Shown here piece after piece: positions 34,627 to 46,259 of a stretch of 64,000 nucleotides of DNA (position 1 is its first letter; each line of letters begins with the position of its first letter). The stretch covers positions 8,556,001-8,620,000 of the forward strand of contig NC_079878.1 in the NCBI RefSeq assembly GCF_029227915.1. Direction: 5' to 3'. This DNA is from Hydractinia symbiolongicarpus (lineage: Eukaryota; Cnidaria; Hydrozoa; Anthoathecata; Hydractiniidae). A program made the position numbers and the translations under genes. The notes beneath the pieces are model-generated. The model was not told the DNA's origin, did no database searches, and saw nothing but the letters and a program-made list of their open reading frames with translations.

Positions 34627-35815
34627 TCTCTATAATAAAAGCCGTCGTTTGTCTGCGTGTTCAAAAGGGCGGCGCCGTAGCTTTATTTCTGACCCGCGTC
34701 TAATGTTTAACCCGCACCGGATAAATATTCTCGTAAACAATCCAGTTCTCTCCCAGGGTTTTGGCGCCGATTTAATTAACTAATCAACAGTCTTGATTCT
34801 ATGTATAAACCAAACAAAAACCATTGCATTTTCCGCGGCAATTGTTAGTTCCTAGTTAAACGTTAACGAACGGCATTTTGGTTTCGAAGTGATGCAGTGG
34901 TGTTGAGTTGAGGCTGGTAGGTCACTTTCTGATTTTTCTTTCTATATGTTTTCTATAAGATTAATACATTGTCACGTTTTTTAGCCACATATAAATTCTA
35001 AAGAACCCAATTTTAGGATTTTGGTAACAAAAGAAAATTTTGAGGGAGCGTCCTAAATTCAGATAGCTAGCTGGTCTTATTTATTGGTATTCGTGTAAGG
35101 TGTTTATTCAGCTTTCTATAAGAGCCTTTTATCCTAGCCAACATTATTTATTTATTCAATAATTCTTTAATAAATACAGTTAAGCACATATTCTACAAAA
35201 AGAAATTGGTGAGTGATTTTTTTAGTTGGACGGGATAATGCCAATCAGTTTCCTGTGTTTTTATTTAAACTGGAAAAAGTGTATTCCGCCTATATGCATG
35301 TGCGACATTGCTTACGTGTACTAAGCGTTCGGTTCAGTTTAAAAAACGGACTATTTCCTTTATTTTTATAGAAACTAAAGTTACAATAAGTCTTTTTTCA
35401 AAAGGTACTACGCATATAAGAACGTTTAACACGGTTTATCTGTACTACGTCCTCTGCGCAGTGTTATCAACGGACTGTTTTCTGTGTTTTTACTTAAGTT
35501 AAAGCTGCGTTTTTTTCTGAGAAGGGTAATACTCCTATACCGATGTGTAACACGGTTTACCTGCTCTAAGCGCTTAGCCCAGTGTCCATTAAACTTTCAC
35601 GAAAACTTATTCCGTGAAAGAAAATACTACCGAACAATTATTTTTCCTAGGACGGAAACAGGGGGTTGTACACTGTGTTGTTATTTTAGCTTAGGTTAAT
35701 ATAACAATTATAACACAAACAAAGCTCCACTTGATTTACGACATACTCCATACCTGTACTGAAGCGCTCCATTTGTGTTTCACATTCTGAATCTTATTAG
35801 GCGCTCCACCGGGCG
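34627..35815 (+). mobile_element. Helitron-like element, copy 2 (3' end missing)
   Basis: Begins TCTCTATAATAAAAGCCGTC like 15961 and shares the internal sub-repeats (CTGTACTAAGCG, AACGGACTGTTTTCTGTGTT, GATTTACGACATACTCCATA). It stops after GCGCTCCACCGGGCG, without the hairpin and CTAGT found in the first copy, so it is truncated or the 3' end has been replaced. Confidence 0.6.
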
Positions 35816-36302
35816 AATCTTATTTGGCTACCAGAACCATTAAATAAAGCTAAAGAAATTGGATTGTTATCAAATAGGAAAAGTGCTGACATACAAATAT
35901 TTATGGCCCCCCTCGTTGCTTACACGCATTTTTTGCAATGTTTTAGAATCTTGTCTGGAAAGTACTTGAAAAGATCACATCATTTGTAACTCTGAACTTT
36001 AACAACCTTCCCCGGATACTAAACATTTTCCTGATTAATTCTTCTGAGTTGTCCATATAATGGCATAGTTCGCTTTGCTCTTTCGAGCGTGCTACTCCCG
36101 CAGTTTAACAAGAAAACTAATTGCAAATGAGAATCAAAACATTTAATAACTAAATCAATGAAAAGTTCCTCAACAAATTAAGATTGCTGGGAAACATACT
36201 GGCTGTTATGCAGATTTAACTCATCTAATGGTGTAAGATGTTTGATATCAAGTTTTCGTCAATTGTGTTCATCTCAATACCAGGATACGAAATCTGATTT
36301 CA

Positions 36303-36352
36303 ATACATGTAAATTCACATCCTGTTAGTACAGGATGTGAATTTACATGTAT
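36303..36352. repeat. 50-bp perfect hairpin (23-bp arms, 4-base loop)
   Basis: Arms 36303-36325 and 36330-36352 (ATACATGTAAATTCACATCC and its complement) around a TAGT loop. The paralogous site near 27445-27485 has the CAGGATGT of the right arm but no inverted left arm. Confidence 0.9.
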
Positions 36353-36854
36353 CGGCAATTTTGTTTAATTAATGACTTGTTAGATGCAAAGGCATATGAA
36401 AATCTCTTGACTACATTCAAATATTTCCATGCAGTAAATTTGAAAGATTTAGTTTTTAATCTCTTTCACACGTAATAAAAAAATTTAAACAACACAGGAA
36501 GTCGTTCGTCTTTTTTATTTATCTTCTTGTTTTTATTCTTCGCCTTATAACTAAATCAGAAATCTGAATTCAAAAAAATCTGAATTCTGTTCTGACTCAA
36601 AATAAGCCTACGATAATAGCAAAAAAATAACAATCTATTGATAATGTATACTATGCTAAGAAATGATACTGTCACAGAAATTCTTTTTGTGGGGTTTGAC
36701 TTTCAGTTCTATTAACTCAATGTGTATTATATTGTTTTTCTCGCATGAAGAGAGAGCAAGTAGAACTAGTATTGACTTTGTTAACTACTGGAGAGAAGTA
36801 GTTAAATGAGCAGTTTCCTCATTTCGTAAAGTTTATATTCAATATCGTTGATCC

Positions 36855-37697
36855 TTAACCCTATTCCAACTAATGGTCGCTCTCACCCCTCCCCCCCCCC
36901 CAGTTTTTGTTGCAAAACGTTTTATAGGATTATGATATGGCCCTAAAATTTTCTGACTTTTTCTAAAATTTATTTAGCAATATTTTGCCGTAATTTTTTT
37001 TGGAAAAAATTATGCTCACCTTTAGCATTTCTTCAATTTACTCAGGTTGTCAAAATCCAAAAAGTATATACATTTGGCTGAAATAAGTCAATTTCAATAC
37101 TTTTACTATTGTTTTAAAATATGGAATAAAAAAATATACTCAAATGTGACATTTACTCATTTTGACACGAATATGTACCATATTCGTGTCAAAATGAGTA
37201 ATGACAATGCATTAGTAAAATTACTAATGCATTGTCATCTGTTGTCATAGAAAAAAGACAATAAGTTAATAAAAAATGAAATATATACCATTATATATCA
37301 TTGTTTGCAAATTTTACAGAGATTATATATATCTACTTATTTTTTATTGTTAGCGAAATTCAAATAATTATCTTTATATCAACGTATGTTGATTTTCAGT
37401 AAAGACAAATTCCGTCCTTCTTATCGATGACGATGACGTCATAATATGCGTGACATAAAATAGAGCCGTAGCTAATGAAATCATTTCTGTCATTTGATTA
37501 AGTCCAAGAGTCCAATGTAAGGGGCCTTGATAAAAATAATGACGTCATCATTATTTTTTATCAAATCGATTTTATGTATCAAATACTAACTCCCTACCAA
37601 ATTTGAAGTAATTTGCCTTTCTTAATCAGAAGATACATAGGGGGGATCAAATGTTGACCCCCCCCCCCCTCAGCGATTGAGAGGCCTTAAAAGCCCA
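36855..37697 (+). mobile_element. piggyBac-like MITE with nested palindromes
   Basis: Starts TTAACCCTATTCC. Near its right end, CCTTAAAAGCCCAGGTAA resembles the inverted GCCCGGGTTTAATAGGG end of the family in eroded form. C-rich and G/A-rich tracts lie just inside both ends. Contains two abutting palindromes (37154-37238). Confidence 0.5.
37154..37238. repeat. Two abutting perfect palindromes
   Basis: 37154-37200 has 22-bp arms (TACTCATTTTGACACGAATA...) with a 3-base loop. 37201-37238 has 18-bp arms (ATGACAATGCATTAGTAA) with a 2-base loop. The second starts on the very next base after the first, and neither has a mismatch. Confidence 0.95.
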
Positions 37698-38710
37698 GGT
37701 AAGAAAGAAATAAAAGCAAGTTAATAATAAAAAATTAAGTAGTCGAGTTAAAAGACTTCATGGACTACAATACACTTTATCAGCAATCTCGTAACGCAAC
37801 GCAAAATATACGTTATCCTTGAGTGAAGATTTCTAGGTCTTCCTTTATAAATAAAAAAATAGGGGCTAGTAGGATACAGAATTTTTTTGTATGTTTAACA
37901 TCATAATGCTGAAACTTGTTCCCTTAGACAGAAATGTCTTCTTTATTTTACGTATCCAGCCTTTCGCCACTTGTATCAATTATTTTAGAATTCAAAATTC
38001 AAAATTCACCTGCTTTTATTTTGCATTTATTACCACCACTAACGCAATTAATAATTGTAGGCAAAATTCTACGATTAAATGGAACTGCAATTTCACTGAT
38101 TGGTGCCCCACCAAGTTGTCCAATTGTTATCATCAAACAAACAATAGATAACTTTGTATAGATGTGTGGCATGCATTAAACAAGATCAAGTTCCTGTGTA
38201 ATTAGATGAAAGGCTATGTCATTATGTTCAGTTGAGAAATGTTATTGAGAGGACAAGTTCTGAACAGGATTTGACATGTTGTAGTCAGGTAAAACCTTTA
38301 AACTCTCAGTAGCTCAATACATGATTTCCGGCAATTTATCTTTTTTACTTGGTAAAACGGAATAAGTAAGCATATCTATCTACTTTGACTAAATTTTATA
38401 TTTGATTAAGAGATCAACCATCAGATTACCCACAAAAGAAAAAAAAATGCTGAAATACAACGCATGACTTAATTTAATCAAACTGAAAAACAAATTCTAA
38501 ACATAATCAAGTTACAATTTTACGCAAATTTTGAGCAAAGGCTGCATTTAAGCAGCAGGAAATTCGCATGAAAAGAATTTATACGTAGTTGACACTTACT
38601 ATTGATCATTTTGTTGACCCATATTCCGTAATTAATTTAATTGCATCATTTTGTAACTACTTCCTGGACCAACTGTGTGACAATCTCATTTATTACTTCC
38701 TGTGAAACAA

Positions 38711-38718
38711 TATAAAAA
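38711..38718 (+). promoter_or_regulatory. TATA box of chitinase gene 2
   Basis: TATAAAAA, 77 bp upstream of the ATG at 38788, in sequence collinear with the gene 1 promoter (CTCGACTGTATT-GCATACAAA follows in both). Confidence 0.6.
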
Positions 38719-38787
38719 GCTGTGATCTCGACTGTATTGGCATACAAATATTATCTTATAAACTAATTGATACAACAGCAGATCGCA

Positions 38788-40777
38788 ATGGTGAAACTGC
38801 TACTGTTTTTCGCTCTTTTGCACATAGCATCAAGCGAATATATTCGAGTGTGCTATGTTACAAACTGGGCTCAAAACAGACAAGGGGTTGGACATTATAA
38901 CATTTCAACAGACTATGAAGACAAGCTATGCACGCATATTATTTATGCTTTTGCTAACGTTACGTCAGATGGAAGTATCTTACCATATGAAAAAACGGAT
39001 ATACCAATAGGCTACAAAGCAGTAAGTTATTTATTATTGTTTACAAAATTAAAAAATCTGCTTAAAAGGCTTAAGACAATCATAGGAAGTCTAACAAAGC
39101 TTTATAATTTCTGCATTAAACTTTTTATCAAAGAAGTAATAACATTATTTTTTGTTTAGGTCAATGCCTTTAAAAAAAGGGATCCCAATTTAAAAACATT
39201 ATTAGCTGTTGGTGGATGGATACACGGATCAGTTGGATTTACAGATATCGTAAAAACTCCTGAAGGTCGATGGAATTTCATTACAAAAGCCATCAGTTAC
39301 TTAAAGAAACATGGTAGGCAATTTTACGCGGTTTGTTCTTACAGAATTGCAATAACAGTAATAAAAATATAATAAATATAAAAATGAACCACTTCTCTAT
39401 AAGTGAAATATTTTTTTAGATTTTAATGGCCTAGATCTGGATTGGGAATACCCAGCACAGCGTGGTTCGCCACCAGGTGATCGACACTTATTTACTTTAC
39501 TTTGTGAAGAGCTGAAGCGTGAATTTTCTAAGCATAATTTATTGGTAACAGCAGCTGTAGCCGCAGGTGTCCCAAGTGCAACGATTTCATACGAAATATA
39601 CGAAATTTCCAAGCATCTCGATTTCATTAATTTAATGTCATATGATCTTCACGGTTCATGGGAAAGCTCAACTGGCCATCACACTGACGCCAATGAAGCT
39701 AGACCTATTTACGAACACAGTGTGTACATTTCAGTAGACTATTGGTTATCAAGTGGTATGGACCCTTCTAAGCTAATTTTAGGTTTGGCTGCCCATGGTC
39801 GAGGTTGGTTACTTCGAGATGGATGCAGAGAATGGAATTTGGGAACTCGAGGAAGAGGGGGAAGCACACGCGGTAACTCAACAAGAGCAAGAGGGATTTT
39901 GGCCTACTACGAAATCTGTGACATACAGTTTCAAAATCGCATCTGTACCTCTTCAAGTAGTGTTAATGCACCATATGGTTCCAATGGGCAAGATTTTATA
40001 GGCTATGATGATGAAGAGAGCATTGCATACAAAGTTAAGAACATTATGAAGAAGAAAAATCTTGGTGGCTTTATGTTCTGGACTATAGATCTTGATGATT
40101 TTTCCAATCATTGTGGTACAGGAAAGTTTCCACTGATTAAAGCAGCAACTGCTGCGGTGGATCAAGATATACAACCTAGAGCATGCCAAAACATAACACA
40201 CACTGGAGAATGTCCTCCACCACCAACGTTGCCTCCAAATAAGTGCAGAGTGAACCCTATAGGTCCATGGAAAGGCAGAATTGAGGAAGATGAGTGGTGT
40301 AAGGACCCAGACAATTGTCCTAATAGTCCATACTGTGTGCATTATAAAGGATGTACAAGCTGTGTGTGTGAATGTGACGACGACGTGACAGGCACGGCAC
40401 CTCCCACGATATCGACTGTTTTTACAAAGGCTTCAACAACCCTTCCTACTAAGTCTTCTACAACCTGTTCAACAACGTCTTCAACAACATTTTCTACAAA
40501 ACCTTCAACAACTCTTTCTACGAAGTATTCTACAACCCTTTCTACAAAGTCTTCAACAACGCTTTCTACCTTATCTAAAATCTCTACTACATCCACCGAA
40601 AGTCCTGTTTTACCAGGCGCTTGCACTGTCCCGACTGATCAGCGATTAAGACGAAGTTGCTACATAAACCCACAGGGATTGTGGAAAGGTGATGCAATTG
40701 ACCTGTGGTGCAAAGCAAACTGTCGTTTTGTAAAAACATGCGCAACCAATATGTGTTGCTGTGATTCTGGTAACTAA
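38788..40777 (+). CDS. Secreted GH18 chitinase with two C-terminal cysteine modules (gene 2)
   Basis: Exons 38788-39021, 39160-39313 and 39420-40777 (234, 154 and 1358 nt) give 581 residues. The start is the ATG giving MVKLLLFFALLHIASS, matching gene 1. Exons 1 and 2 have exactly the lengths of gene 1 and the introns are near-identical in size. The GH18 core has NGLDLDWEYP (Glu139), again with Asn132 replacing the first signature Asp, plus MSYDLHGSWE and GGFMFWTIDLDDF. Cysteine modules are at about 405-448 and 543-581. The Ser/Thr linker is longer than in gene 1 through a 24-bp minisatellite (STTLSTK-type units, about 40420-40590), probably O-glycosylated. Likely role: extracellular chitin hydrolysis. 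Confidence 0.92.
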
Positions 40778-40901
40778 TAATTTTTAGTCAAAAGAAGACA
40801 ACGACAATATAAAACACGAACGATAACAGCATCTAAATGAAATAGAGATGTGTACACTTGCAAGATTTAAATGTGGTTCTGTTCACAAACCTGGTTATGT
40901 T

Positions 40902-40907
40902 AATAAA
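40902..40907 (+). terminator. Poly(A) signal of chitinase gene 2
   Basis: AATAAA, 125 bp after the stop codon, matching the position in gene 1. Confidence 0.5.
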
Positions 40908-40909
40908 TT

Positions 40910-42910
40910 ACTTAACAAACGATAATTTAGGGTTTGTAATCCTGCATTTATATTTATAAGAATAAGATATACTTTAAAAATTCTTTTTTTTTAATTAAAG
41001 TAAAAGTCATTGTTGTACTTTTTTTGTTAATTAAACCTTAACTTTTTGACCATCCCCACTCTTTTTTATGAATGGGCACGGCAGGTTTAATAGCATTAAA
41101 TAGAATGGGTAATGATATCCGATGCAAGAGATTGCATGAATACTCTTTTTAACAATATTATTGTCTCTGAATGTGTGGTGTCGACATAACTCTTACATTG
41201 TCGATTTGTAAAGGCCTGGTTTGTAAAAGTAGGATTTAGACGTCACTTAGATTTTCGTGGAAGTCCAGCGACTCTTGTCTAGTTGCGATAAAAAAAATTA
41301 CAGTCCACTTCACAAGTATAGAGGTAAATTTTGATTAGGATATATTTTTGCAAAGGCAGCTATTTCTGTTTCAAATCTTGATTCGCAAAAAAAATAAATA
41401 TTGCTAACCACCTTATTCGTAAGAATAAACGCAGCAAAAGTTTCTGCAACTTAAGTTGGCGTGGAAAAAAGGGAAATAAAGGAGAGACAGTGGCAGCCTA
41501 AAAATCAATTTTAGGCTAGAGAAAAAAAATTATAGATTTATAAATTCTAAGATAACTACTTTAATAACAAATAAATTACTACATTTTACAACTAAGTATC
41601 TATATATGTTTCTAACAACATTTTTATAGAATTTTCATCGCTGTATGGGGTGAAAATAAGTAAGGTTTAAGATGTACTTACCAGTAAGTTTTATAAAGTA
41701 AGTTCTTTGCCTTGAGATAACTAAGAATATTTTACTATCACAGTATGTACTGTAACAGCATTTTATAACCTTCGTTTAAACTTCTTTGAACTTAAGAAAT
41801 ATCTGTGACCAGCAACAATATTTTTTTCATGCTTTGAGTCTCTTTTCCTCAACAAGCAACGAACTTCGAAGGATAAAGTTTGCTATGATGAGATAGCGCC
41901 AAATTTGAATAAATATACAGACCGTAAATATTCAACAACAAATCGAACGCGCAATATGGTGGTTTCGTCTTTATTCACGAACCTTTTTTTACTTTCGTTA
42001 TCTTTACTCCCAAAGTAACTATCAATTTGTTCAGAATATGCAGTAGCTAGTATAAAGTAATAAATATATCTTCGCCATATGTTGTTCAACATTTTTTGCC
42101 ATTTTGATTTTTAACTTTTCTTGATTCATTTTTTTGAGCGTATTGACTTGTGACCTGAGAAATACATTCCATAATTTTTTAATTTAGTCACCCGTTTGGA
42201 AAATGTGTAAAAATACCCAATTTTAAATAATTTAGCACTCACGAACATGTAAACAAAACTGGTGTTGTCGTTCTGCAAAGTTTTAGGTGAAAATTTACCG
42301 TTTTTACGTAAAAAACATCAAATTTTTATAACTCTACGAATATTTTTAATATCAAAACATTTTTAGTCTTTGTTTCTAGACCTTTGTGTTATGATAGCTT
42401 TAACATGTAAATTCATTTATTATGAAGCAGACCAAGCCAGTCGGTCTGGTCTTTAAAAACAAACACTGTCCTCATGAACTTTTATTCAGCAGTTCGCCCC
42501 TTCTTTAATAAATGACTCTTATCCTTATACATGGCTTTAAGTTACTAAGTCTTTGATTATCTCCTCTAATTTTAATCGACGCTCTCTGTAGGCAGCTAAT
42601 CAGCAAAAAAAAAATGCTGGTGTTTTTTTATTGCTTCACGCACGTTGTTTTGTTGATTAATTTTTATAACGATTGTCCTGCCAAATTACCTCCCAATTAA
42701 CTGCAAGAGGTGAAGCTGTCGCAAAATTACCGATGACTTCGATTTGAATCTCTTGAGGTCGAATTGGTGAGAATTGAGAAATGAAAGACGGCATACCGGA
42801 CATATACATCAAGAAGCTCCTTTAATTCGTGTTAATGGTTAGCAGGAAAGAAGGTTTAAGCCCTAACATTTCTGGAGGGCTTCGTTAAAAACATATAATA
42901 ATACAATATT
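40910..42910. other. Intergenic, no gene seen
   Basis: AT-rich; no supportable coding sequence. The 3' end of the chitinase duplicon fades out here. Confidence 0.4.
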
Positions 42911-42917
42911 ATGATAA

Positions 42918-43055
42918 ACTGCGCAGTAGTCAACGTTCTAATGCGCAGTAAAACTCTGTTTACTGCGCAGTAAGTGTCAAAGAGAATAGAATAGTTAGTC
43001 CACTGCGCAGTAGAAAATTTTCTACTGCGCAGTAGTGGTATTTTTACTGCGCAGT
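42918..43055. repeat. Cluster of the palindromic decamer ACTGCGCAGT
   Basis: Five exact copies (42918, 42962, 43002, 43024, 43046) and one near copy (42941) lie in 138 bp. Copies at 43002 and 43024 form a perfect 32-bp palindrome with AAAATTTT at its centre. The surrounding DNA is AT-rich, so the motif stands out. It could be a binding-site cluster or a fold-back transposon core. Confidence 0.75.
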
Positions 43056-43059
43056 AGTG

Positions 43060-43975
43060 TGTCTGTTTTTGGAAGGTGGCACTAATAACAAGAAAGCCGG
43101 GCGGCTATAAAACTGGGTAACTAATGGAGCCACTGCAAACCCAGTTTACCCGTTGCGAAAAGATAACATCGCAGAATGTAACATTATGTTGCATCGTTTC
43201 GCTTATTCATTCCCAACGTATATAAATAGGAAGTTTTCAAAACGCTGAAAATGTAGGCACCACTTGGAAAAAGGTTTTGCGGTACGTGCCTGTTCGTGAA
43301 TCCTCTGCTTCGCGGTTAAATCCCGAAAATAATAAAATTTCGCTCATATAAGTAGATATCTAAAATCTTGCAAAGTCTTCCTGTATTCACAGAAATTAAG
43401 AAAGACATATATCAATATCTTTTCTTTCACAAAAACTATCGCAGTACAACAAAATACCAACAATTTGCAATAAAATATAGATGGTGTAACAACTCCACTG
43501 CGCTTATGAAGGCTGTGACAATTCATTGCTGAAAGAAATAGGATCACGCTAAAAGGCTTTCCCTATGAAACACAAAGATGGCAACGTTTGCAAGAATATA
43601 TAGAAAAATATATACACGTAAAAAAAGAATCTAGATTTACTTGAATTCAAGAATGATTCCACTCTATCGTAATTTTCAGTAATATTGTTTCTTTCCTGCT
43701 AAAAAATAACTAAGAACGACTATATATGTTTCTTCTTCGGAAGTCTGTACAACATTCTCAACTTTTTCTTTTTCATATTCTTCCAAAGTAATCGACACCA
43801 ATGATTTATCAGATGTATCATATCTAGTAATAACACGTGACTGAAGCATTGTTTTAGCAAGTGAAGCTATCTTTTTAATAGGAATAGAAAAGTAATGTTC
43901 TAAAATTTCATGATGACAATCATACTTGATTTTTTCGTTATGGTTAGAAGAGTGAAGCAAACTTTCGACAAAACT
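43060..43975. other. No intact gene
   Basis: A minus-strand open frame at 43981-43676 (MQSFVESLLHSSNHNEKIKY...) overlaps the OB-fold-like remnant in another frame and may be its frameshifted continuation; no domain is recognised in it. Confidence 0.35.
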
Positions 43976-44222
43976 TTGCATTGATCCATGAGAAGCATTT
44001 TGTCATAGTTGCCACGTTTGATCATTCCTTTGTCCTCATTTGAAGCATCAAGGCTATGCTTGCAATTGATACACACATACTTTGTCTAAAAAGACTTCAT
44101 GTCCATTGAAGCGATTATACCGACAACTGAAGTTATGGAATGATCGATCAAATCTTTATCTCCCAATTTTACACGTTTCCTAACTTCTAATTCGACAGTG
44201 TTGAATTGGGTTGATGTCAATA
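43976..44222 (-). pseudogene. OB-fold/Zn-ribbon (RPA-like) remnant
   Basis: Minus-strand reading gives TVELEVRKRVKLGDKDLIDH, SITSVVGIIASMDMKSF, stop, TKYVCINCKHSLDASNEDKG, MIKRGNYDKMLL. A V-x-G-x-I stretch followed by CxxC and G-M-x-K-R resembles the OB-fold/zinc-ribbon proteins carried by invertebrate transposons. The second CxxC is lost and one stop is present. Weak call. Confidence 0.3.
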
Positions 44223-44229
44223 AACGCTG

Positions 44230-46258
44230 CGATAAATAGCCGTTAAATTACCAGATATTTTTTTTCATTGCGATGTTGATTTAACTATTTAGTTTTTGTT
44301 GTTTGAGAACAAATTGTGAAAAAGATATATAATCAGAGCACGAAGCAAACCTTTTTTTGTAATTCAAAAGTCGTTGGATAAAATATTTGACAGGAGAAAG
44401 CTTTGTATCTCGCTCAACCTGATAACCGAAATACCATTGCAGAATAAATTTGGAAAAGCTAGTTCCTCGCAATTTTTGTCTGAATATATAGTCACAGGAC
44501 GTTTTCCTTTACCGGGAGCGATGTCAATGCATTCATTATTCATATTTATTGGCAAAATTACGCTTTCTGCTGCTCCTTGGCGAAGACAATCTAATAGATT
44601 TTCACATGTTTCATCTTCAGAAGAATTCTCTTCAAGCTCAAGTTCAATATCAATTTCCTCATCTTTGTCTATGTTAAGAAGTTCCAAAGGAATTTGATCT
44701 AAATTAATTTCAATATCCTTGTAAAAGTTATTGTTTGCTTTAGGATAGAGCAAAGCACTTCCAAATTTTTCAGGTCCTTTGAAGGAAAGCTTTTTCTTCA
44801 GCTTCACTAAAATTACACCTGAAGAATTACTGCTTCGGGGTAATGATTCACATTGCTATGGAAATGTTACATATTGCACCCGCTATTTTAGGCATTTGAC
44901 CTTTGGACATGATGGCAATTTTTTTGAATAGCAAACGTTTTGAGATCAATGCAACTTCTAACTTATTCAAAGAGCAAATTTCCTCTGGTATAAGAGAAAC
45001 ACCTAATTTGTTGAAAGCTGCTTGGGCCGGAACTTTATTTTTTTTTAAATGTGAAGAACAAGTTAGGCAAATGTATTGCTTTCCATTGGTGCGAGGCGTA
45101 CCAGCTGAAACAACAACACTTGCAAAATCATCTTCGAAATTACATATTTTGAAGCACTTGACAGATCTTTTATACAATAACCTGTGACACACTACACATA
45201 CATATTTTGGTCCCTGGCTTAATTTTTTTATAAATGAATCAACACTTTTTTTCATCAAATTTTGTTACTTCATACCACTACCAGAGTTTGTTGGCGCTGA
45301 GCTTTGGTTTGCAGTGTTCACTTTCATAGACTGCTTCATATTGCCTTCAGATATTTCAGTTTTGACCTTAACGGTACATGTTTTTTTCGTGTTGTTTTAA
45401 ATGATGGCAATTGGCTTTCAGACTTATGCTTTCTCAATGCGGTGTACCTCTCCACAGATGTAAATTTCTCACAAGAAACTTGAATATTATGGATGTCATA
45501 CTGTGTTTCAAATTCTGCATTTCCATGATAAACATAAGTTATATAATTTGTTAAATCATCTAGATTTGCAAATTTCAAAATTATGGCACTTCCATCAGCC
45601 GCTGGTAAGCCCATGTCATCAAGACTATGTGAATCAACAAGATATAACATGTTACATTTTGAAACGATAGAAAATAATGAACAAAATTGCGCTGAAGCAA
45701 TAAATGGTGAAAGGTTTCTTCAATTCTGTCTGGCTGTCAGGTCTGTTGTCAATGAAGCTAATGACATCGTTTTCAAAGGAAACAGGAAAGATTCTCTATC
45801 TCGACAAGCCTTGGCAGATCTGCACAACTTAGGAAAGTGCCTCCAGGTTGCTTTGTGTATAGCAAATCACCTTTTTCAACCACTGATTCTAAATCATTTT
45901 CATTCCATCTTGCAATCGACTTTATTACAGAAAAACAAATGCCATACAAAGCTACACACATGCACTGAGTACCTCTTGTAGTACCAAATTTTTGGGTCCC
46001 CTGATTAAAGGTCGCTCTGATAATGGAAACGAAGCTGTACAGACCTGGATTTTGTTCAATATGTCCTAGAATTAATGTGATAGAAATGACAGAAAGAAAA
46101 TATGTGAAAAATGGTTGCAATGTTTGCTGGAAAAGTTCGAAAATGCTGGACGGATTCCTGGCCTTCTTTTGGGTGAAGACTCGGGCACGAGATGAATTTA
46201 AACAGTGGTGATAGCCAGGATTCGTTAGCAGAATAGTTTCATTAATGATTACAAACAT
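44230..46258 (-). pseudogene. Decayed autonomous Helitron ORF
   Basis: Minus-strand blocks in order. 46258-45773: a hydrophobic segment with LGHIEQNPGL (degenerate 2A motif), then NQGTQKFGTTRGTQCMCVAL, a C76-type cysteine-peptidase-like start. 45650-45336: YLVDSHSLDDMGLPAADG, the matching Asp-x-His part. 45258-44848: CVVCHRLLYKR, CLTCSSHLKK, PEEICSLNKLEVALISKRL, a DUF6570-like domain. 44807-44364 and 44472-44281: LKKKLSFKGP, acidic linker, CEELAFPNLF, GYQVERDTKLSPVKYFIQRL, the start of the Helitron helicase-like domain, cut off after LNS-stop-INIAMKK. Several frameshifts; the HUH nuclease and helicase are missing. No Helitron ends located. Confidence 0.7.
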
Positions 46259-46259
46259 A

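Larger units (their letters stand above)
36115..38787 (+). repeat. 5' flank of chitinase duplicon 2
   Basis: Partner of 27240-29287, expanded by a piggyBac-like MITE at 36855-37697 and by an inverted insertion at 36303-36352. No gene seen. Confidence 0.65.

Noticed and set aside
38767-38787. Extended N-terminus of chitinase gene 2
   Set aside because: Requires a TTG start; the ATG at 38788 matches gene 1 and gives the signal peptide.
45583-45981. 132-codon plus-strand ORF
   Set aside because: Antisense of the Helitron peptidase-like block, which has recognisable motifs on the minus strand.
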